From positions 62,001 through 126,000 of the forward strand of contig NZ_JACSQT010000001.1 in assembly GCF_014836495.1 (NCBI RefSeq): DNA of 64,000 bases. The letters run 5' to 3'. The notes under the pieces were generated by a model. That model ran no database searches. It worked only from the letters and a program-made list of their open reading frames with translations, and was not told the DNA's origin. The stretch is from Cytobacillus stercorigallinarum (lineage in GTDB: Bacteria > Bacillota > Bacilli > Bacillales > Cytobacillaceae). This document shows positions 34,937 through 44,203 of this stretch, piece by piece. The position numbers were made by a program, and so were the translations under genes. How positions within the stretch are numbered: the stretch's first letter is position 1; each line of letters opens with the position of its first letter.

Positions 34937-37405
34937 ATGAATTGGTTTAAAAGAATAAAAGCCTACTTTAATGGCTATGATGCCGATGAGTTCAAGGAAT
35001 ATAATCCAGCGAATACAACTCAAGAAGAGAAACCTACAAATAACACGAATAAAAAAATTCAAGCTAAAGAATCATATGATACGCATAGAGAGATAGAAGC
35101 AAAAGTTATTTATCAATATCCAAAAGGTGAATTTCGTTTTCCTCTCATTCCAGATGAGACACGGGAAAGAAGAAAGCCAAGGGAACGTGTAAATAAATTA
35201 GCAGACGAAAAGCCAATAGAAAGCAAAAATCTTCAAACAAGACAAAGAAGAAGTCATGCAACAAAAGAAAATATTGAAAATCAGCAAGAAAGTCATCGTC
35301 CATTAGAAAAGAAACAAATAAAAAAAACGGAGATTAAGCTGAATACTGGGCCATTTAAACCATCAGAAATACCTTCTCCTATATATGGTTTTGGTCAAAG
35401 AAAGAGTCAAATAAAAGAGGAAACGAAACTTGAGCAATATGAAAGTATAGAGCCTATTGAATATGACCTTGGTATTGCTCGTGGCAAAAAAGAATCAACT
35501 CCACTTGAGGAACAATACAATCAATTGTCTCAATACGATGAGCCGGAAAAAGTGGATGTGAGGATGGAAGAAGAAACGCTAGTCGTTACTAACAATGAGC
35601 CTGAACAAGTAATAGTACCATTTCAGGAAGAAGATGAGGTAATCGTTTCACAAGAGCAATCTGCTGTCGCACTTGAAAAAACCGCTCCTATTTCCAACCA
35701 GTTTGAAGAAGTTGAAGAGAAACGGATGTATGAAGAGGTTGTGCAGAATGAAGGACAAACAAGCATAGATAGTATGGAAGAAGTTCAAGTCAATGTGGAA
35801 GAAGAGATAGAAACTGAAAAGTCGCCTCTTCAATCACAGAAGCGGAGTCACCTGCCTTTTAATGTAATGATGTTGCAATCGGATAAGAAAAGGTTAAATG
35901 TCAATGAGACGGTAGAATTTGATCAATCGTCACAAGTAAAAAAAAATGACTTTTATAGACAAGAGGAAGTAGAAGAACATCTGCCTAATTATGTTTTTCC
36001 TTCTATGAGGCTGTTAGATCCTCCGGTTAATATGGACACAGATGAAGAATGGTTATTAGAACAAGAGGAATTATTAAATGCTACTCTACATCACTTCAAT
36101 GTCCGAGCTCATGTGATGCAAGTAACGAAAGGTCCTGCTGTTACCCGTTTTGAAGTGCAACCAGAGCCAGGAGTGAAAGTAAATAAAATTACAAATTTAG
36201 CTGATGATATAAAACTCAGTCTTGCTGCAAGAGATATTAGAATAGAAGCACCTATCCCAGGAAAACATGCGATAGGCATAGAAGTGCCTAACCAAAAAAG
36301 TAGACCTGTACAAATTAGCGAAATCATACATAGTGAAGAGTTTATGCAATCGGAGTCACCATTAACTGCTGTATTAGGGTTAGATATTGCTGGTGATCCA
36401 ATTGTCACAGATTTACGCAAAATGCCTCATGGTTTAATTGCAGGAGCAACAGGATCTGGTAAAAGTGTTTGTATTAATTCTATTCTGATCAGTCTTTTAT
36501 ATAAAGCGGACCCTGATGAGTTAAAGCTTTTGCTCATTGATCCTAAAATGGTAGAATTAGCACCATACAATCAAATACCACATCTTGTTAGTCCGGTCAT
36601 AACCGATGTAAAAGCGGCGACAGCCTCACTGAAGTGGGCAGTAGAAGAGATGGAAAGAAGATACGAACTATTTGCTCATTCGGGCGTACGAGATATTAAT
36701 CGTTATAATGAATATGCAGAAATAAATAAGCAATACAATCAAAAATTGCCGTATATTGTCATTGTCATAGATGAATTAGCCGATTTAATGATGATGGCCC
36801 CAGCTGATGTTGAGGAAGCCATCTGTCGTATCGCTCAAAAGGCAAGGGCCTGCGGGATTCACTTAATTATAGCGACTCAACGTCCGTCAGTTGATGTTAT
36901 CACAGGTCTCATTAAGGCAAATGTACCAACGAGAATTGCCTTTTCTGTCTCTTCACAAGTCGATTCACGGACAATAATAGATATTAGTGGTGCTGAAAAG
37001 CTGTTGGGTAGAGGAGATATGCTCTTTTTAGAAAACGGTTCATCAAAACCAGTTCGCTTGCAGGGAACTTTTGTTTCTGATCAAGAAATTGATGATGTCG
37101 TAGCACATGTGAGGAAAGAGCAGAAACCGCAATATTTATTTGAACAAGATGAGTTATTAAAGAAAGCGAAAGTAACTGAAGAAACAGATGAATTATTTTT
37201 TGAAGCATGTTATTTTGTGATTGATCATCAGGCGGCATCAGCTTCTATGTTACAAAGAAGGTTTAAAATTGGTTATAACAGAGCAGCACGCTTAATAGAT
37301 ATGATGGAGGAACAAGGCTTCGTATCTGAAAATCGAGGCAGTAAGCCAAGAGATGTCCTCATTAATGAAATGGAACTAAATGAAATTCAACAAAATAGTG
37401 AATGA
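34937..37405 (+). CDS. sftA: DNA translocase SftA (soluble FtsK homologue)
   Basis: An 822-residue FtsK-family DNA pump. Residues 1 to about 360 are a hydrophilic, Glu-rich, low-complexity region without membrane helices, which distinguishes SftA from SpoIIIE. The motor follows with its alpha/beta parts (GPAVTRFEVQPEPGVKVNKI near 395-415), Walker A GATGSGKS at 503-510, Walker B IVIVIDELADLMMM, and a C-terminal gamma winged helix (LQRRFKIGYNRAARLIDMME) for KOPS/SRS DNA recognition. It moves chromosome ends away from the closing septum in growing cells. It is somewhat shorter than the B. subtilis protein, the difference being in the linker. Confidence 0.93.
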   Translation: MNWFKRIKAYFNGYDADEFKEYNPANTTQEEKPTNNTNKKIQAKESYDTHREIEAKVIYQYPKGEFRFPLIPDETRERRKPRERVNKLADEKPIESKNLQTRQRRSHATKENIENQQESHRPLEKKQIKKTEIKLNTGPFKPSEIPSPIYGFGQRKSQIKEETKLEQYESIEPIEYDLGIARGKKESTPLEEQYNQLSQYDEPEKVDVRMEEETLVVTNNEPEQVIVPFQEEDEVIVSQEQSAVALEKTAPISNQFEEVEEKRMYEEVVQNEGQTSIDSMEEVQVNVEEEIETEKSPLQSQKRSHLPFNVMMLQSDKKRLNVNETVEFDQSSQVKKNDFYRQEEVEEHLPNYVFPSMRLLDPPVNMDTDEEWLLEQEELLNATLHHFNVRAHVMQVTKGPAVTRFEVQPEPGVKVNKITNLADDIKLSLAARDIRIEAPIPGKHAIGIEVPNQKSRPVQISEIIHSEEFMQSESPLTAVLGLDIAGDPIVTDLRKMPHGLIAGATGSGKSVCINSILISLLYKADPDELKLLLIDPKMVELAPYNQIPHLVSPVITDVKAATASLKWAVEEMERRYELFAHSGVRDINRYNEYAEINKQYNQKLPYIVIVIDELADLMMMAPADVEEAICRIAQKARACGIHLIIATQRPSVDVITGLIKANVPTRIAFSVSSQVDSRTIIDISGAEKLLGRGDMLFLENGSSKPVRLQGTFVSDQEIDDVVAHVRKEQKPQYLFEQDELLKKAKVTEETDELFFEACYFVIDHQAASASMLQRRFKIGYNRAARLIDMMEEQGFVSENRGSKPRDVLINEMELNEIQQNSE

Positions 37406-37434
37406 TGTTAGAAGAAAGGTAAGGAAGGGACATG

Positions 37435-38112
37435 ATGGTTGAAAATAATACACCCATCGTTCATTTGCACAAGTTTCGTGAAAAAAAGCAACTGCAAGGT
37501 GAGGAAGCTAGTTTTCAGTTAATTGATAAGGTTAAAAGGTACAGTGCACGCCACTTAAATATCCGTGAGATGGTCCGTGCAAAACATATTTTCAAATTAC
37601 ATCTCCAATTAAAGGAAGAAGATGAAATTCCATCAAGTTTGTACCAGCTATTTACTGATTGGTTAATTTTTGATTACCAAACCATTCATGGGGTTAGTGT
37701 GTTTCAACTTTTTTTACAGAGACAAAGAAATCAGATGCGTGAATATGAAATGATTCAAGCTGCCCTATGTATGGCTTCCGTGATGGAACCATTGCTAATT
37801 ACTGACTATGATGGAAAGACTATTATTGGATATGACTTAAATGAGGAAGAACAAGTTGTATCATTAAATAATGTGGAGCATTCTTCTTTAACTATCGAAA
37901 AAGGAATGGTTGTTTTTTTAAGGAGAATTCCTGGTATAAAGAATGATTTTGCTTTTACCCCTTTCCTGCTATGTCCACATGTTCATTTTTTTATTGAATT
38001 ACGTACAAACTATCAAAGAATGGGCAAAAATGATACTTTGAGGTCTTTCTTAAAGCACAGAGCACTGGACATTTTACCAGAAAGACAATATTGGGAAGTA
38101 GTGAGTCAATAG
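37435..38112 (+). CDS. Protein of unknown function between sftA and murC
   Basis: A 225-residue cytoplasmic protein that I do not recognise. The N-terminus is basic; residues about 65-100 (SSLYQLFTDWLIFDYQTIHG) resemble the W-L/F-I/L-F-D-Y module seen before SEC-C-type metal motifs in other unknown proteins, but no C-terminal zinc motif is present. The second half could form a small beta barrel (LLITDYDGKTIIGYDL, GMVVFLRRIPG). The ATG at 37435 is spaced better from AAGGAAGGG than that at 37432. It starts 29 bases after sftA and probably shares its transcript. Confidence 0.65.
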   Translation: MVENNTPIVHLHKFREKKQLQGEEASFQLIDKVKRYSARHLNIREMVRAKHIFKLHLQLKEEDEIPSSLYQLFTDWLIFDYQTIHGVSVFQLFLQRQRNQMREYEMIQAALCMASVMEPLLITDYDGKTIIGYDLNEEEQVVSLNNVEHSSLTIEKGMVVFLRRIPGIKNDFAFTPFLLCPHVHFFIELRTNYQRMGKNDTLRSFLKHRALDILPERQYWEVVSQ

Positions 38113-38241
38113 ACATCGTTCTTATTACCTAAAAACAAACATCCTTTTAATGCTGAAAAAGCTATTATACTGTGCCGTTGGTAAGGTAAAATCCCATACT
38201 TTATAAGTTGTAAAAAATTATGATGATCGGGACGAGTGATA

Positions 38242-38272
38242 CATAGTTTTTCAAAGGGAATAATGATATAAT
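38242..38272 (+). promoter_or_regulatory. Extended -10 promoter of murC
   Basis: TGATATAAT (38264-38272) is a consensus extended -10; the -35 region is weak. It is 115 bases before the murC start. Confidence 0.45.
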
Positions 38273-38386
38273 GTTTAAATGTGAATAAAAAAGAATTATG
38301 GAAACTTGAAATAAACGATTATGAGCAAAAATAGATATATGTCATATACTGTTTTACAGATATACGATGGTTGGAGGTTTCTTTAT

Positions 38387-39682
38387 ATGACTATTTACCA
38401 TTTCGTCGGTATTAAAGGGTCAGGAATGAGTGCACTTGCACAAATTCTACATGATATGAATTATAATGTTCAAGGATCAGACGTTGAAAAGCACTTCTTC
38501 ACACAAGTGGCACTTGAGGAAGCTGGAATAAAAATTTTGCCATTTAATAAAGATAATATACAACCCGGCTTAACAATTATTGCTGGTAATGCATTCCCTG
38601 ATACACATGAGGAAATAGAAGAAGCGACAAGACTTGGTTTACCAATCATTCGCTATCACAAGTTCCTCGGTGATTTCATGAAGAATTTTACAAGTATCGC
38701 TGTTACAGGAGCGCATGGTAAAACTTCTACGACAGGGTTACTTGCACATGTACTTACAGGTGCGAATCCTACTGCTTATCTAATTGGTGATGGTACGGGG
38801 AGAGGAAATAAACTGGCTGAATACTTTGCTTTTGAAGCATGTGAATATCGTCGTCATTTCTTGTCATACCATCCGGATTATTGCATCATGACTAATATTG
38901 ATTTTGATCATCCAGATTATTTTGCAAGTCTTGATGATGTTTTTTCTGCGTTTCAAGAAATGTCATTACAAGTGAAAAAAGGAATTTTCGCTTGTGGTGA
39001 TGATGAGCAATTACAAAAAGTGCAAGCAAAAGTACCTGTTGTTTTTTATGGTTTTGGTGAAGAAAATGACTTTCAAGCAAGAAATGTCATCAAGTCAACA
39101 AGCGGTACAACCTTTGATGTATTTGTAAGGAATACCTTTTATAATACGTTCACGATCAAAGCATATGGAGATCATAACGTCTTAAATGCTTTAAGCGTTA
39201 TTGCCGTGTGTCATTACGAAGATATTGATGCGTCGATTGTGCAAGAACAGCTCCTAACCTTTGGAGGAGTAAAGAGACGATTTACAGAAAAACAAATTGG
39301 TGATCAAGTCATTATAGATGATTACGCTCACCATCCGACTGAAATAAAAGCAACAATTGAAGCAGCGCGTCAAAAATACCCTGATAAAGAAATCATAGGT
39401 GTTTTTCAACCGCATACCTTTACGAGAACACAAACATTCTTAGATGATTTTGCTTCAAGTTTAAACTTGGCTGACCAAGTGTATTTATGTGAAATCTTTG
39501 GATCCGCTAGAGAAATTCACGGAAAGCTCTCTATTGAAGATTTACAAGCAAAAGTGGATGGAGCTGTTATTCTAAACGAAGAGGATACCAATATCTTAAA
39601 AGATCATCACGATGGTGTCTTAATCTTTATGGGTGCAGGCGACATTCAAAAATTCCAGAAAGCATACGAAATGCAACTATAA
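38387..39682 (+). CDS. murC: UDP-N-acetylmuramate-L-alanine ligase MurC
   Basis: A 431-residue ATP-dependent ligase that adds L-alanine to UDP-MurNAc in peptidoglycan synthesis. The Rossmann start [14 protein letters not shown] (5-18), the ATP loop GAHGKTST (108-115), and the later [18 protein letters not shown] and FQPHTFTRT blocks are intact; length is standard. The frame extends to 38321 upstream, but TTGGAGG before 38387 and the domain start fix the ATG there. Confidence 0.96.
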   Translation: MTIYHFVGIKGSGMSALAQILHDMNYNVQGSDVEKHFFTQVALEEAGIKILPFNKDNIQPGLTIIAGNAFPDTHEEIEEATRLGLPIIRYHKFLGDFMKNFTSIAVTGAHGKTSTTGLLAHVLTGANPTAYLIGDGTGRGNKLAEYFAFEACEYRRHFLSYHPDYCIMTNIDFDHPDYFASLDDVFSAFQEMSLQVKKGIFACGDDEQLQKVQAKVPVVFYGFGEENDFQARNVIKSTSGTTFDVFVRNTFYNTFTIKAYGDHNVLNALSVIAVCHYEDIDASIVQEQLLTFGGVKRRFTEKQIGDQVIIDDYAHHPTEIKATIEAARQKYPDKEIIGVFQPHTFTRTQTFLDDFASSLNLADQVYLCEIFGSAREIHGKLSIEDLQAKVDGAVILNEEDTNILKDHHDGVLIFMGAGDIQKFQKAYEMQL

Positions 39683-39685
39683 ACA

Positions 39686-39722
39686 AATTAGTTCCTCATA
39701 AGAATGAGGGACTAATTTTTTG
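39686..39722 (+). terminator. Terminator after murC
   Basis: AATTAGT.CCTCAT pairs with ATGAGG.ACTAATT around a three-base loop and six T follow. Confidence 0.9.
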
Positions 39723-40114
39723 TTTTATAAATTCATTTTTCGTTCAAATCTATTAGAGCAATGGGGAATGGGTGTGTAGATCAGAAGTAGAAATGGCAAT
39801 GGTAGCAGAGCGAAAAGGGTTTGTTGCGCGCACAATTATAGTTCGAATCGACAAAGAAAGCAGAGCAAAGTGAGTTTGTGCGTCCAACTGAAGTGAAACC
39901 GGCAAAGATAGCGGAGTAATTATTGTGTTGCACTTACATAGGCTATCAAAAACGACACAACTATCTTCGTATTTTTTGAATTTTTTTAAGAAGACCCATC
40001 AATATAAATACGATTTCTTCAATTGAATGATGAAAGTTGATGGTATTCATTTTCTTACTATTTTGATAAAATATAATATAAAAAATAATAATAAATGAAT
40101 GACGGGGGATGAGT
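39723..40114. other. Gap before the thioesterase gene
   Basis: About 390 bases. The part 39760-39930 is richer in G and C than its surroundings, and a 30-codon frame (MAMVAERKGFVARTIIVRID) is open within it, without a ribosome binding site. It could be a fragment of lost coding sequence or noncoding spacer. No RNA motif was recognised. Confidence 0.3.
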
Positions 40115-40528
40115 ATGCGAAAAAGTACATTAAAGGTAAGTGTTCAACAAGATGATATTGACCATTTAGGTCACATGAACTATATGAAATACCTTGTCTA
40201 TTTAGAGAAGGCTGTATCTTACTGGTATAAAGAAATTGGCATTGGAAGAGAACAATTAGATCAAAAAAATTTAGGAACAGTAATGGTTAACTTTGATGTT
40301 ACTTATAAAAAAGAGGCACGTGTGAATGAAGAACTAACTATTTTTACGGAATTGCTTAACGTAGGTAATAAAAGTTTTTATATATACCAAGAAATTTATA
40401 ATGAGGATGCAGAGTTACTGACAACATGTAAAAAAACTTTTGTGATGTTTAATACGATGACAAGGCAAGGTGTGCCTGTTGTTAAGGAAATTGCCCAGTT
40501 ATTCCAGAAAGATAATCAGATCAATTAA
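40115..40528 (+). CDS. Acyl-CoA thioesterase, 4HBT hotdog fold
   Basis: A 137-residue single-hotdog protein. The catalytic region DIDHLGHMNYMKYLVYLEKAV (about 13-33) is the 4-hydroxybenzoyl-CoA thioesterase signature, with the aspartate and the H-x-N motif. It probably hydrolyses an acyl-CoA in the cytoplasm; the substrate is unknown. Of two in-frame ATGs, 40115 is better spaced from GGGGGA than 40109. Transcribed alone, towards the convergent aminopeptidase gene. Confidence 0.82.
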   Translation: MRKSTLKVSVQQDDIDHLGHMNYMKYLVYLEKAVSYWYKEIGIGREQLDQKNLGTVMVNFDVTYKKEARVNEELTIFTELLNVGNKSFYIYQEIYNEDAELLTTCKKTFVMFNTMTRQGVPVVKEIAQLFQKDNQIN

Positions 40529-40642
40529 GCGTTCATCTTTTGTCGAGTGGAAGACTCATTTTACTTAACACACTGTTCCTTTTGGTTACAAAACGGAACA
40601 GGAAAATGAATCAACATTAACTCGTAAATGAATACATAAATA

Positions 40643-40668
40643 ACCACGAACAAAAATTTGTTCGTGGT
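40643..40668. terminator. Bidirectional terminator, thioesterase and ampS
   Basis: ACCACGAACAAA and TTTGTTCGTGGT form a perfect 12-bp hairpin with a two-base loop. The minus-strand side runs into TTATTTAT. A second, T-less hairpin (CTGTTCC/GGAACAG, 40573-40601) lies just before it. Confidence 0.8.
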
Positions 40669-40674
40669 AGACGC

Positions 40675-41790
40675 TTATTTTAAATTTTCTGGATTGAGTG
40701 CTTCTAATTCTGCAATTACAAATTTTCCGTCTTTGCGGATTAGTCGATCATCGAAGTAGATTTCTCCACCACCATAATCAGGACGTTGGATATTGACTAA
40801 GTCCCAATGGATATTTGATTTGTTACCATTATATGCTTCATCATAGCATTGTCCTGGTGTGAAGTGGAAGCTACCGTCAATTTTTTCATCAAAAAGGATA
40901 TCTTGCATTGGGTGTAGAATATAAGGGTTAACACCAATAGCAAATTCTCCAACAAAGCGAGCGCCCTCATCTGTATCGAATATTTTATTAATACGCTCAG
41001 TATCATTAGCAGTGGCTTCAATGATTTTACCATTCTCGAAAGTTAGTTTTACATTTTCGAACGTAAAACCGTTATATGGAGATGGCGTGTTATAAGAAAT
41101 AACTCCATTCACGGAATCACGAACTGGAGCGGTATAAACTTCACCATCCGGTATATTCATTTGTCCAGAACATTTAATAGCGGGAATATCTTTAATTGAA
41201 AAACTTAAATCAGTCCCTGGTCCTGTGAAGCGAACTTTATCTGTTTGATTCATTAATGAAACGAGATTGTCCATCGCTGCATCCATTTTACTGTAGTCTA
41301 AGTTACATACATCAAAGTAAAAGTCTTCGAATGCTTCCACGCTCATTTTTGCTAATTGAGCCATTGAAGCGTTTGGATAGCGGAGTACGACCCATTTTGT
41401 TTTTGGAACGCGAATTTCTCTATGTACCTTCTGCCCGATTGTTGATCCATGAATACGCATTTTCTCATCTGGTACATCTGCTTGTTCGTTAATATTATTT
41501 CCAGAACGTAAGCCAATATAAGCATCCATTTGGCTCATGACATTTGCTTCAAATGAAGCCATCATATTATATTGTTCTTCATTTGCGCCGAATAAGAGCG
41601 CGCGATCAACTGTATTATCTTTTATTGTGACAAAAGGATGACCACCAGCGGCGTAGGCTTCTTTTACAAGAGCAGTTACAAGTTCTTTTTGTAAACCGAA
41701 GTTCTCAATGAGAACCTTTTCTCCTTTTTGTAAACCAATTGAATAATTAATTAAGTTCTTAGCTAATTGTTCAATACGAGGATCTTTCAT
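40675..41790 (-). CDS. ampS: M29-family aminopeptidase
   Basis: A 371-residue metallo-aminopeptidase of the M29 (thermophilic aminopeptidase T/AmpS) family. The metal-site blocks are visible: MNIPDGEVYTAPVRDSVNG, GARFVGEFAIGVNP, and the C-terminal FHFTPGQCYDEAYNGNKS with SNIHWDLV. It trims N-terminal residues from peptides in the cytoplasm. The product is shorter than the roughly 410 residues of the B. subtilis protein but carries all blocks. GGAGGG precedes the ATG at 41790. The position, convergent with the murC side and divergent from ytxG, is that of B. subtilis ampS. Confidence 0.9.
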   Translation of the reverse strand: MKDPRIEQLAKNLINYSIGLQKGEKVLIENFGLQKELVTALVKEAYAAGGHPFVTIKDNTVDRALLFGANEEQYNMMASFEANVMSQMDAYIGLRSGNNINEQADVPDEKMRIHGSTIGQKVHREIRVPKTKWVVLRYPNASMAQLAKMSVEAFEDFYFDVCNLDYSKMDAAMDNLVSLMNQTDKVRFTGPGTDLSFSIKDIPAIKCSGQMNIPDGEVYTAPVRDSVNGVISYNTPSPYNGFTFENVKLTFENGKIIEATANDTERINKIFDTDEGARFVGEFAIGVNPYILHPMQDILFDEKIDGSFHFTPGQCYDEAYNGNKSNIHWDLVNIQRPDYGGGEIYFDDRLIRKDGKFVIAELEALNPENLK

Positions 41791-42011
41791 TACATATCCC
41801 TCCGAATAAAAAATTGATTACTACCTTCTTATTGTAACCTAAAGTGGGATGTTTGTTCGAAAATAAATAGAGAAAAAGACAGAATAAATGATTTTATTAA
41901 GATAAGTATAGATATGTAAGCTTCCCTTTAGGTCTAATCGCTTCATTTAAGTAATTGTTTATATTATGATAATATTTACAGATAAAATAAAAAGGATTAT
42001 TTGGAAAGAGC
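41791..42011. other. Divergent promoter region of ampS and ytxG
   Basis: About 220 AT-rich bases between divergent genes. It should hold the ampS promoter, but I cannot point to a convincing -35/-10 pair. Confidence 0.3.
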
Positions 42012-42036
42012 GTTTATTCTCTAATAAATGGGGAAA
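42012..42036 (+). promoter_or_regulatory. Candidate SigB promoter of ytxGHJ
   Basis: GTTTAT (42012-42017), 13 bases, GGGAAA (42031-42036) fits the SigB pattern GTTTnn-N12-15-GGGwAw. B. subtilis ytxGHJ is a known general stress operon. The distance to the ytxG start is 73 bases. Confidence 0.55.
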
Positions 42037-42108
42037 AGCAATAATAAATTAAATACTTTGCTCTTTTCTTTGAATCATTTTTATTTTGAAAATACGGAGG
42101 TGTACCTA

Positions 42109-42594
42109 ATGGAAATTATCTTGTATTTGAGTGTAGCTATTATTGCCATTGCTTTTTTAGTTTTAGTCATCTATCTTTCTAAAACACTCTCATCGTTACA
42201 AGTAACGTTAACAAGTGTATCTAAGACATTAGATGGGTTAGAAAAACAGCTAGATGGAGTGACTAAGGAAACGACAGTACTCTTACATAAAACGAATGCA
42301 TTAGCAGAAGATATTCAAAAGAAATCTGAAAGCTTGAATCATGTTGTTGGTGCCGTAAAAGAAGTAGGGGACTCAGTAAGAACCTTTAATGGTTCTATTC
42401 AAAATATATCATCTTCAGTCAGTCAGCAGCTAGAGTCGAATAAGGAAAAAGTTGCACAAGCTATTAGCTGGGGGAATGTCATCTTAGAACTAAGAGAGAA
42501 ATATAAACAACGTAAGCAAGCCTCATCGCAAACGTATACAGCTGAGGATCCTATCCCTGTCCCTAGCAAGAAAAGAGAAAGAGCAAGGTCATAA
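42109..42594 (+). CDS. ytxG: YtxG, membrane-anchored DUF948 stress protein
   Basis: A 161-residue DUF948 protein: one N-terminal membrane helix (IILYLSVAIIAIAFLVLVIY, about 3-22), then a long coiled coil with heptads of L, V and I (about 25-135) and a basic tail. It probably forms a membrane-bound filament or scaffold; function unknown. The frame extends to 42028, but CGGAGGTG fixes the ATG at 42109. First gene of ytxGHJ, which B. subtilis induces under general stress. Confidence 0.88.
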   Translation: MEIILYLSVAIIAIAFLVLVIYLSKTLSSLQVTLTSVSKTLDGLEKQLDGVTKETTVLLHKTNALAEDIQKKSESLNHVVGAVKEVGDSVRTFNGSIQNISSSVSQQLESNKEKVAQAISWGNVILELREKYKQRKQASSQTYTAEDPIPVPSKKRERARS

Positions 42595-42617
42595 ATTCAA
42601 TTTGGAGGATGATAATA

Positions 42618-43100
42618 ATGAGTAACCAAGATCGTCAAGAAAATGAATCAAAACAAGTGGCCAAAAATGAAGATAGCATTAATACTAAGGATTTCGTCAT
42701 CGGAGCACTAATTGGCGGTATTGTAGGTGCTGGTACAGCATTATTACTTGCACCTAAATCTGGTAAGGAATTAATCAGTGATATTAATACACAAGCTTCT
42801 CATTTAAAGGAAAAATCTAGCCATCTCGCTGATACTGCTAAAGTTAAAGGTACTGAATGGGTTCAAGTGGCTAAAGAAAAAAGCAATGAAATCGTCCAAT
42901 CAGCAAAAGAAAAATCTAGTGACCTACAACAAACAGTCTCAAAGCAGTCTGCAGATATGAAAGATAAAATTAAGCAAATGACTGCGAAAGATGACGGAGT
43001 GCCTCAAGAAAGTGCGCCAACATCGGAAGCAGAAGCACAAAAAAGATTAGAAGAAACGAAAGTAGCCTTTGATCAAACAGAGGAAAAAGTAAATCAATAA
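42618..43100 (+). CDS. ytxH: YtxH, general stress protein
   Basis: A 160-residue YtxH-family protein. The family core is the glycine-rich hydrophobic segment FVIGALIGGIVGAGTALLLAPKSGKEL (about 27-52, quoted only by position beyond this point), followed by a long amphipathic helix with repeated KEKSS/AKEKS 11-residue patterns like those of LEA proteins. That pattern suggests membrane or protein protection under stress. The ATG at 42618 is nine bases after GGAGG; an earlier ATG touches it. 23 bases after ytxG. Confidence 0.86.
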   Translation: MSNQDRQENESKQVAKNEDSINTKDFVIGALIGGIVGAGTALLLAPKSGKELISDINTQASHLKEKSSHLADTAKVKGTEWVQVAKEKSNEIVQSAKEKSSDLQQTVSKQSADMKDKIKQMTAKDDGVPQESAPTSEAEAQKRLEETKVAFDQTEEKVNQ

Positions 43101-43109
43101 CTTTCAACT

Positions 43110-43146
43110 AAGCGGTAAAGAGCCCTCGATTCTTTACCGCTTTATT
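43110..43146 (+). terminator. Hairpin between ytxH and ytxJ
   Basis: AAGCGGTAAAGA pairs with TCTTTACCGCTT around about nine bases, followed by TATT rather than a pure T run. It may reduce transcription into ytxJ. Confidence 0.7.
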
Positions 43147-43229
43147 ATGAAATCGATTTGTCATAGGTAACCCTTTTTTAGTAAAATAATGTGAGGAATA
43201 CCATAATTATAATAAGAGAGGTAATTTAA

Positions 43230-43553
43230 ATGGAAAGATTAAATACAAAAGAAGCATTTGACCAAGCATTGCAAGCGAATGAGAAGATGTTATTACTTAA
43301 GCACAGTAACACTTGCCCAATCAGCGCAGATGCGTACGAGCAATATGAACAATTCACAACTGAAAATAATGATGTAAAAGCTTATTATTTAGTTGTGCAA
43401 GAAGATCGTCCTTTGTCAAATGAAATCGCAGAAATATTTGAAGTAAAACACGAATCTCCCCAAGCTTTTCTTTTCGTTAATAAAGAAGTGGCTTGGCATA
43501 CATCCCATCGTAAAATTACATATGATAGCCTAAATGAGGCTGTACAAGCTTAA
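43230..43553 (+). CDS. ytxJ: YtxJ, bacillithiol-system redox protein
   Basis: A 107-residue thioredoxin-fold protein with a single active-site cysteine, C29 in SNTCPIS, which is the hallmark of the YtxJ (DUF2847) family. Such monothiol proteins are proposed to act as bacilliredoxin-like partners of bacillithiol in removing thiol adducts from proteins. The cis-proline lies in HESPQAF. GAGAGG precedes the ATG. The third gene of the ytxGHJ cluster, but separated from ytxH by 129 bases and a hairpin. Confidence 0.87.
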   Translation: MERLNTKEAFDQALQANEKMLLLKHSNTCPISADAYEQYEQFTTENNDVKAYYLVVQEDRPLSNEIAEIFEVKHESPQAFLFVNKEVAWHTSHRKITYDSLNEAVQA

Positions 43554-43984
43554 GGTGATATCTTATCCGAACGATTTAAGTCTAATATGGACGTGGGTCG
43601 TTCGGGTCATTATTTCAATGGGGTAAAGGAGTCATGTTTTTTTCTGTTCATGCCATTTACTCTATAGTGTGTAATTTCTAGCTGATCAGTGAAATTCTAA
43701 ATTGCCCCCCTGTTGAATTTACTCCAATAGAGGACTTCTCTAAAAATAACGTATATTGAAGTTCCATGATAAGGAAACCATAAAAATAAATATTGTGCTT
43801 CTTCCCCTTCCATTATTCCATTCCTCAACTAATATCACTTTTTCTAAGATGATTTGCAAAAGCTGTTTATAAAGGGTAATTTTCTTAACTCATCGTAATA
43901 CTGACTATAGTAAAAATTTATCCAAAAAAAAGAATCTGCCAAGAGAAATCGATATCCTTAACTAGTCTTAGATTGTTTAGAGAT
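43554..43984. other. Gap after ytxJ, mostly decayed sequence
   Basis: CCGAACGA/TCGTTCGG (43567-43605) is a hairpin with a 23-base loop and no T run, perhaps a weak terminator of ytxJ. The rest, up to the FtsA-like relic on the minus strand, contains only broken frames; one minus-strand stretch (about 43890-43757) stays open for over 40 codons without similarity that I can name. Confidence 0.3.
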
Positions 43985-44134
43985 CAATAAACAGAGCCAT
44001 TAACAATGGTAGCATTCATAATATAAACCTTTACAATACAATGTGAACCATCTATCATTGCTCTTTCACATCATCAGTTCCATGACTGACCTTGTTCCTA
44101 TATCAAAGGAAAAAAATTGTTGCTTCTCACCCAA
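43985..44134 (-). pseudogene. N-terminal relic of an FtsA/PilM-like actin-fold ATPase
   Basis: From a TTG at 44134, about eight bases after AAAGGATGTGA, the minus strand encodes MGEKQQFFSFDIGTRSVMEL and stops at a TGA. The DIGTRSV motif is the phosphate-1 loop of FtsA-like proteins, in which it reads DIGTRSVVG. Directly after the stop, in a second frame, ERAMIDG follows, which matches the next conserved block of the same family, usually some 20 residues further on. So the relic has an internal deletion with frameshift. The remaining 300 bases towards ytxJ (43680-43984) show open scraps but no more recognisable family blocks. Confidence 0.45.
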
Positions 44135-44203
44135 AAGAATCACATCCTTTTGAATCATTTTACTTTATTACTTAAAAGCGTCTAATTAATAAAGAAAAAA
44201 TTA

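Noticed and set aside
43567..43605. CCGAACGA/TCGTTCGG hairpin as ytxJ terminator
   Set aside because: 23-base loop and no T run, so I do not call it a terminator.
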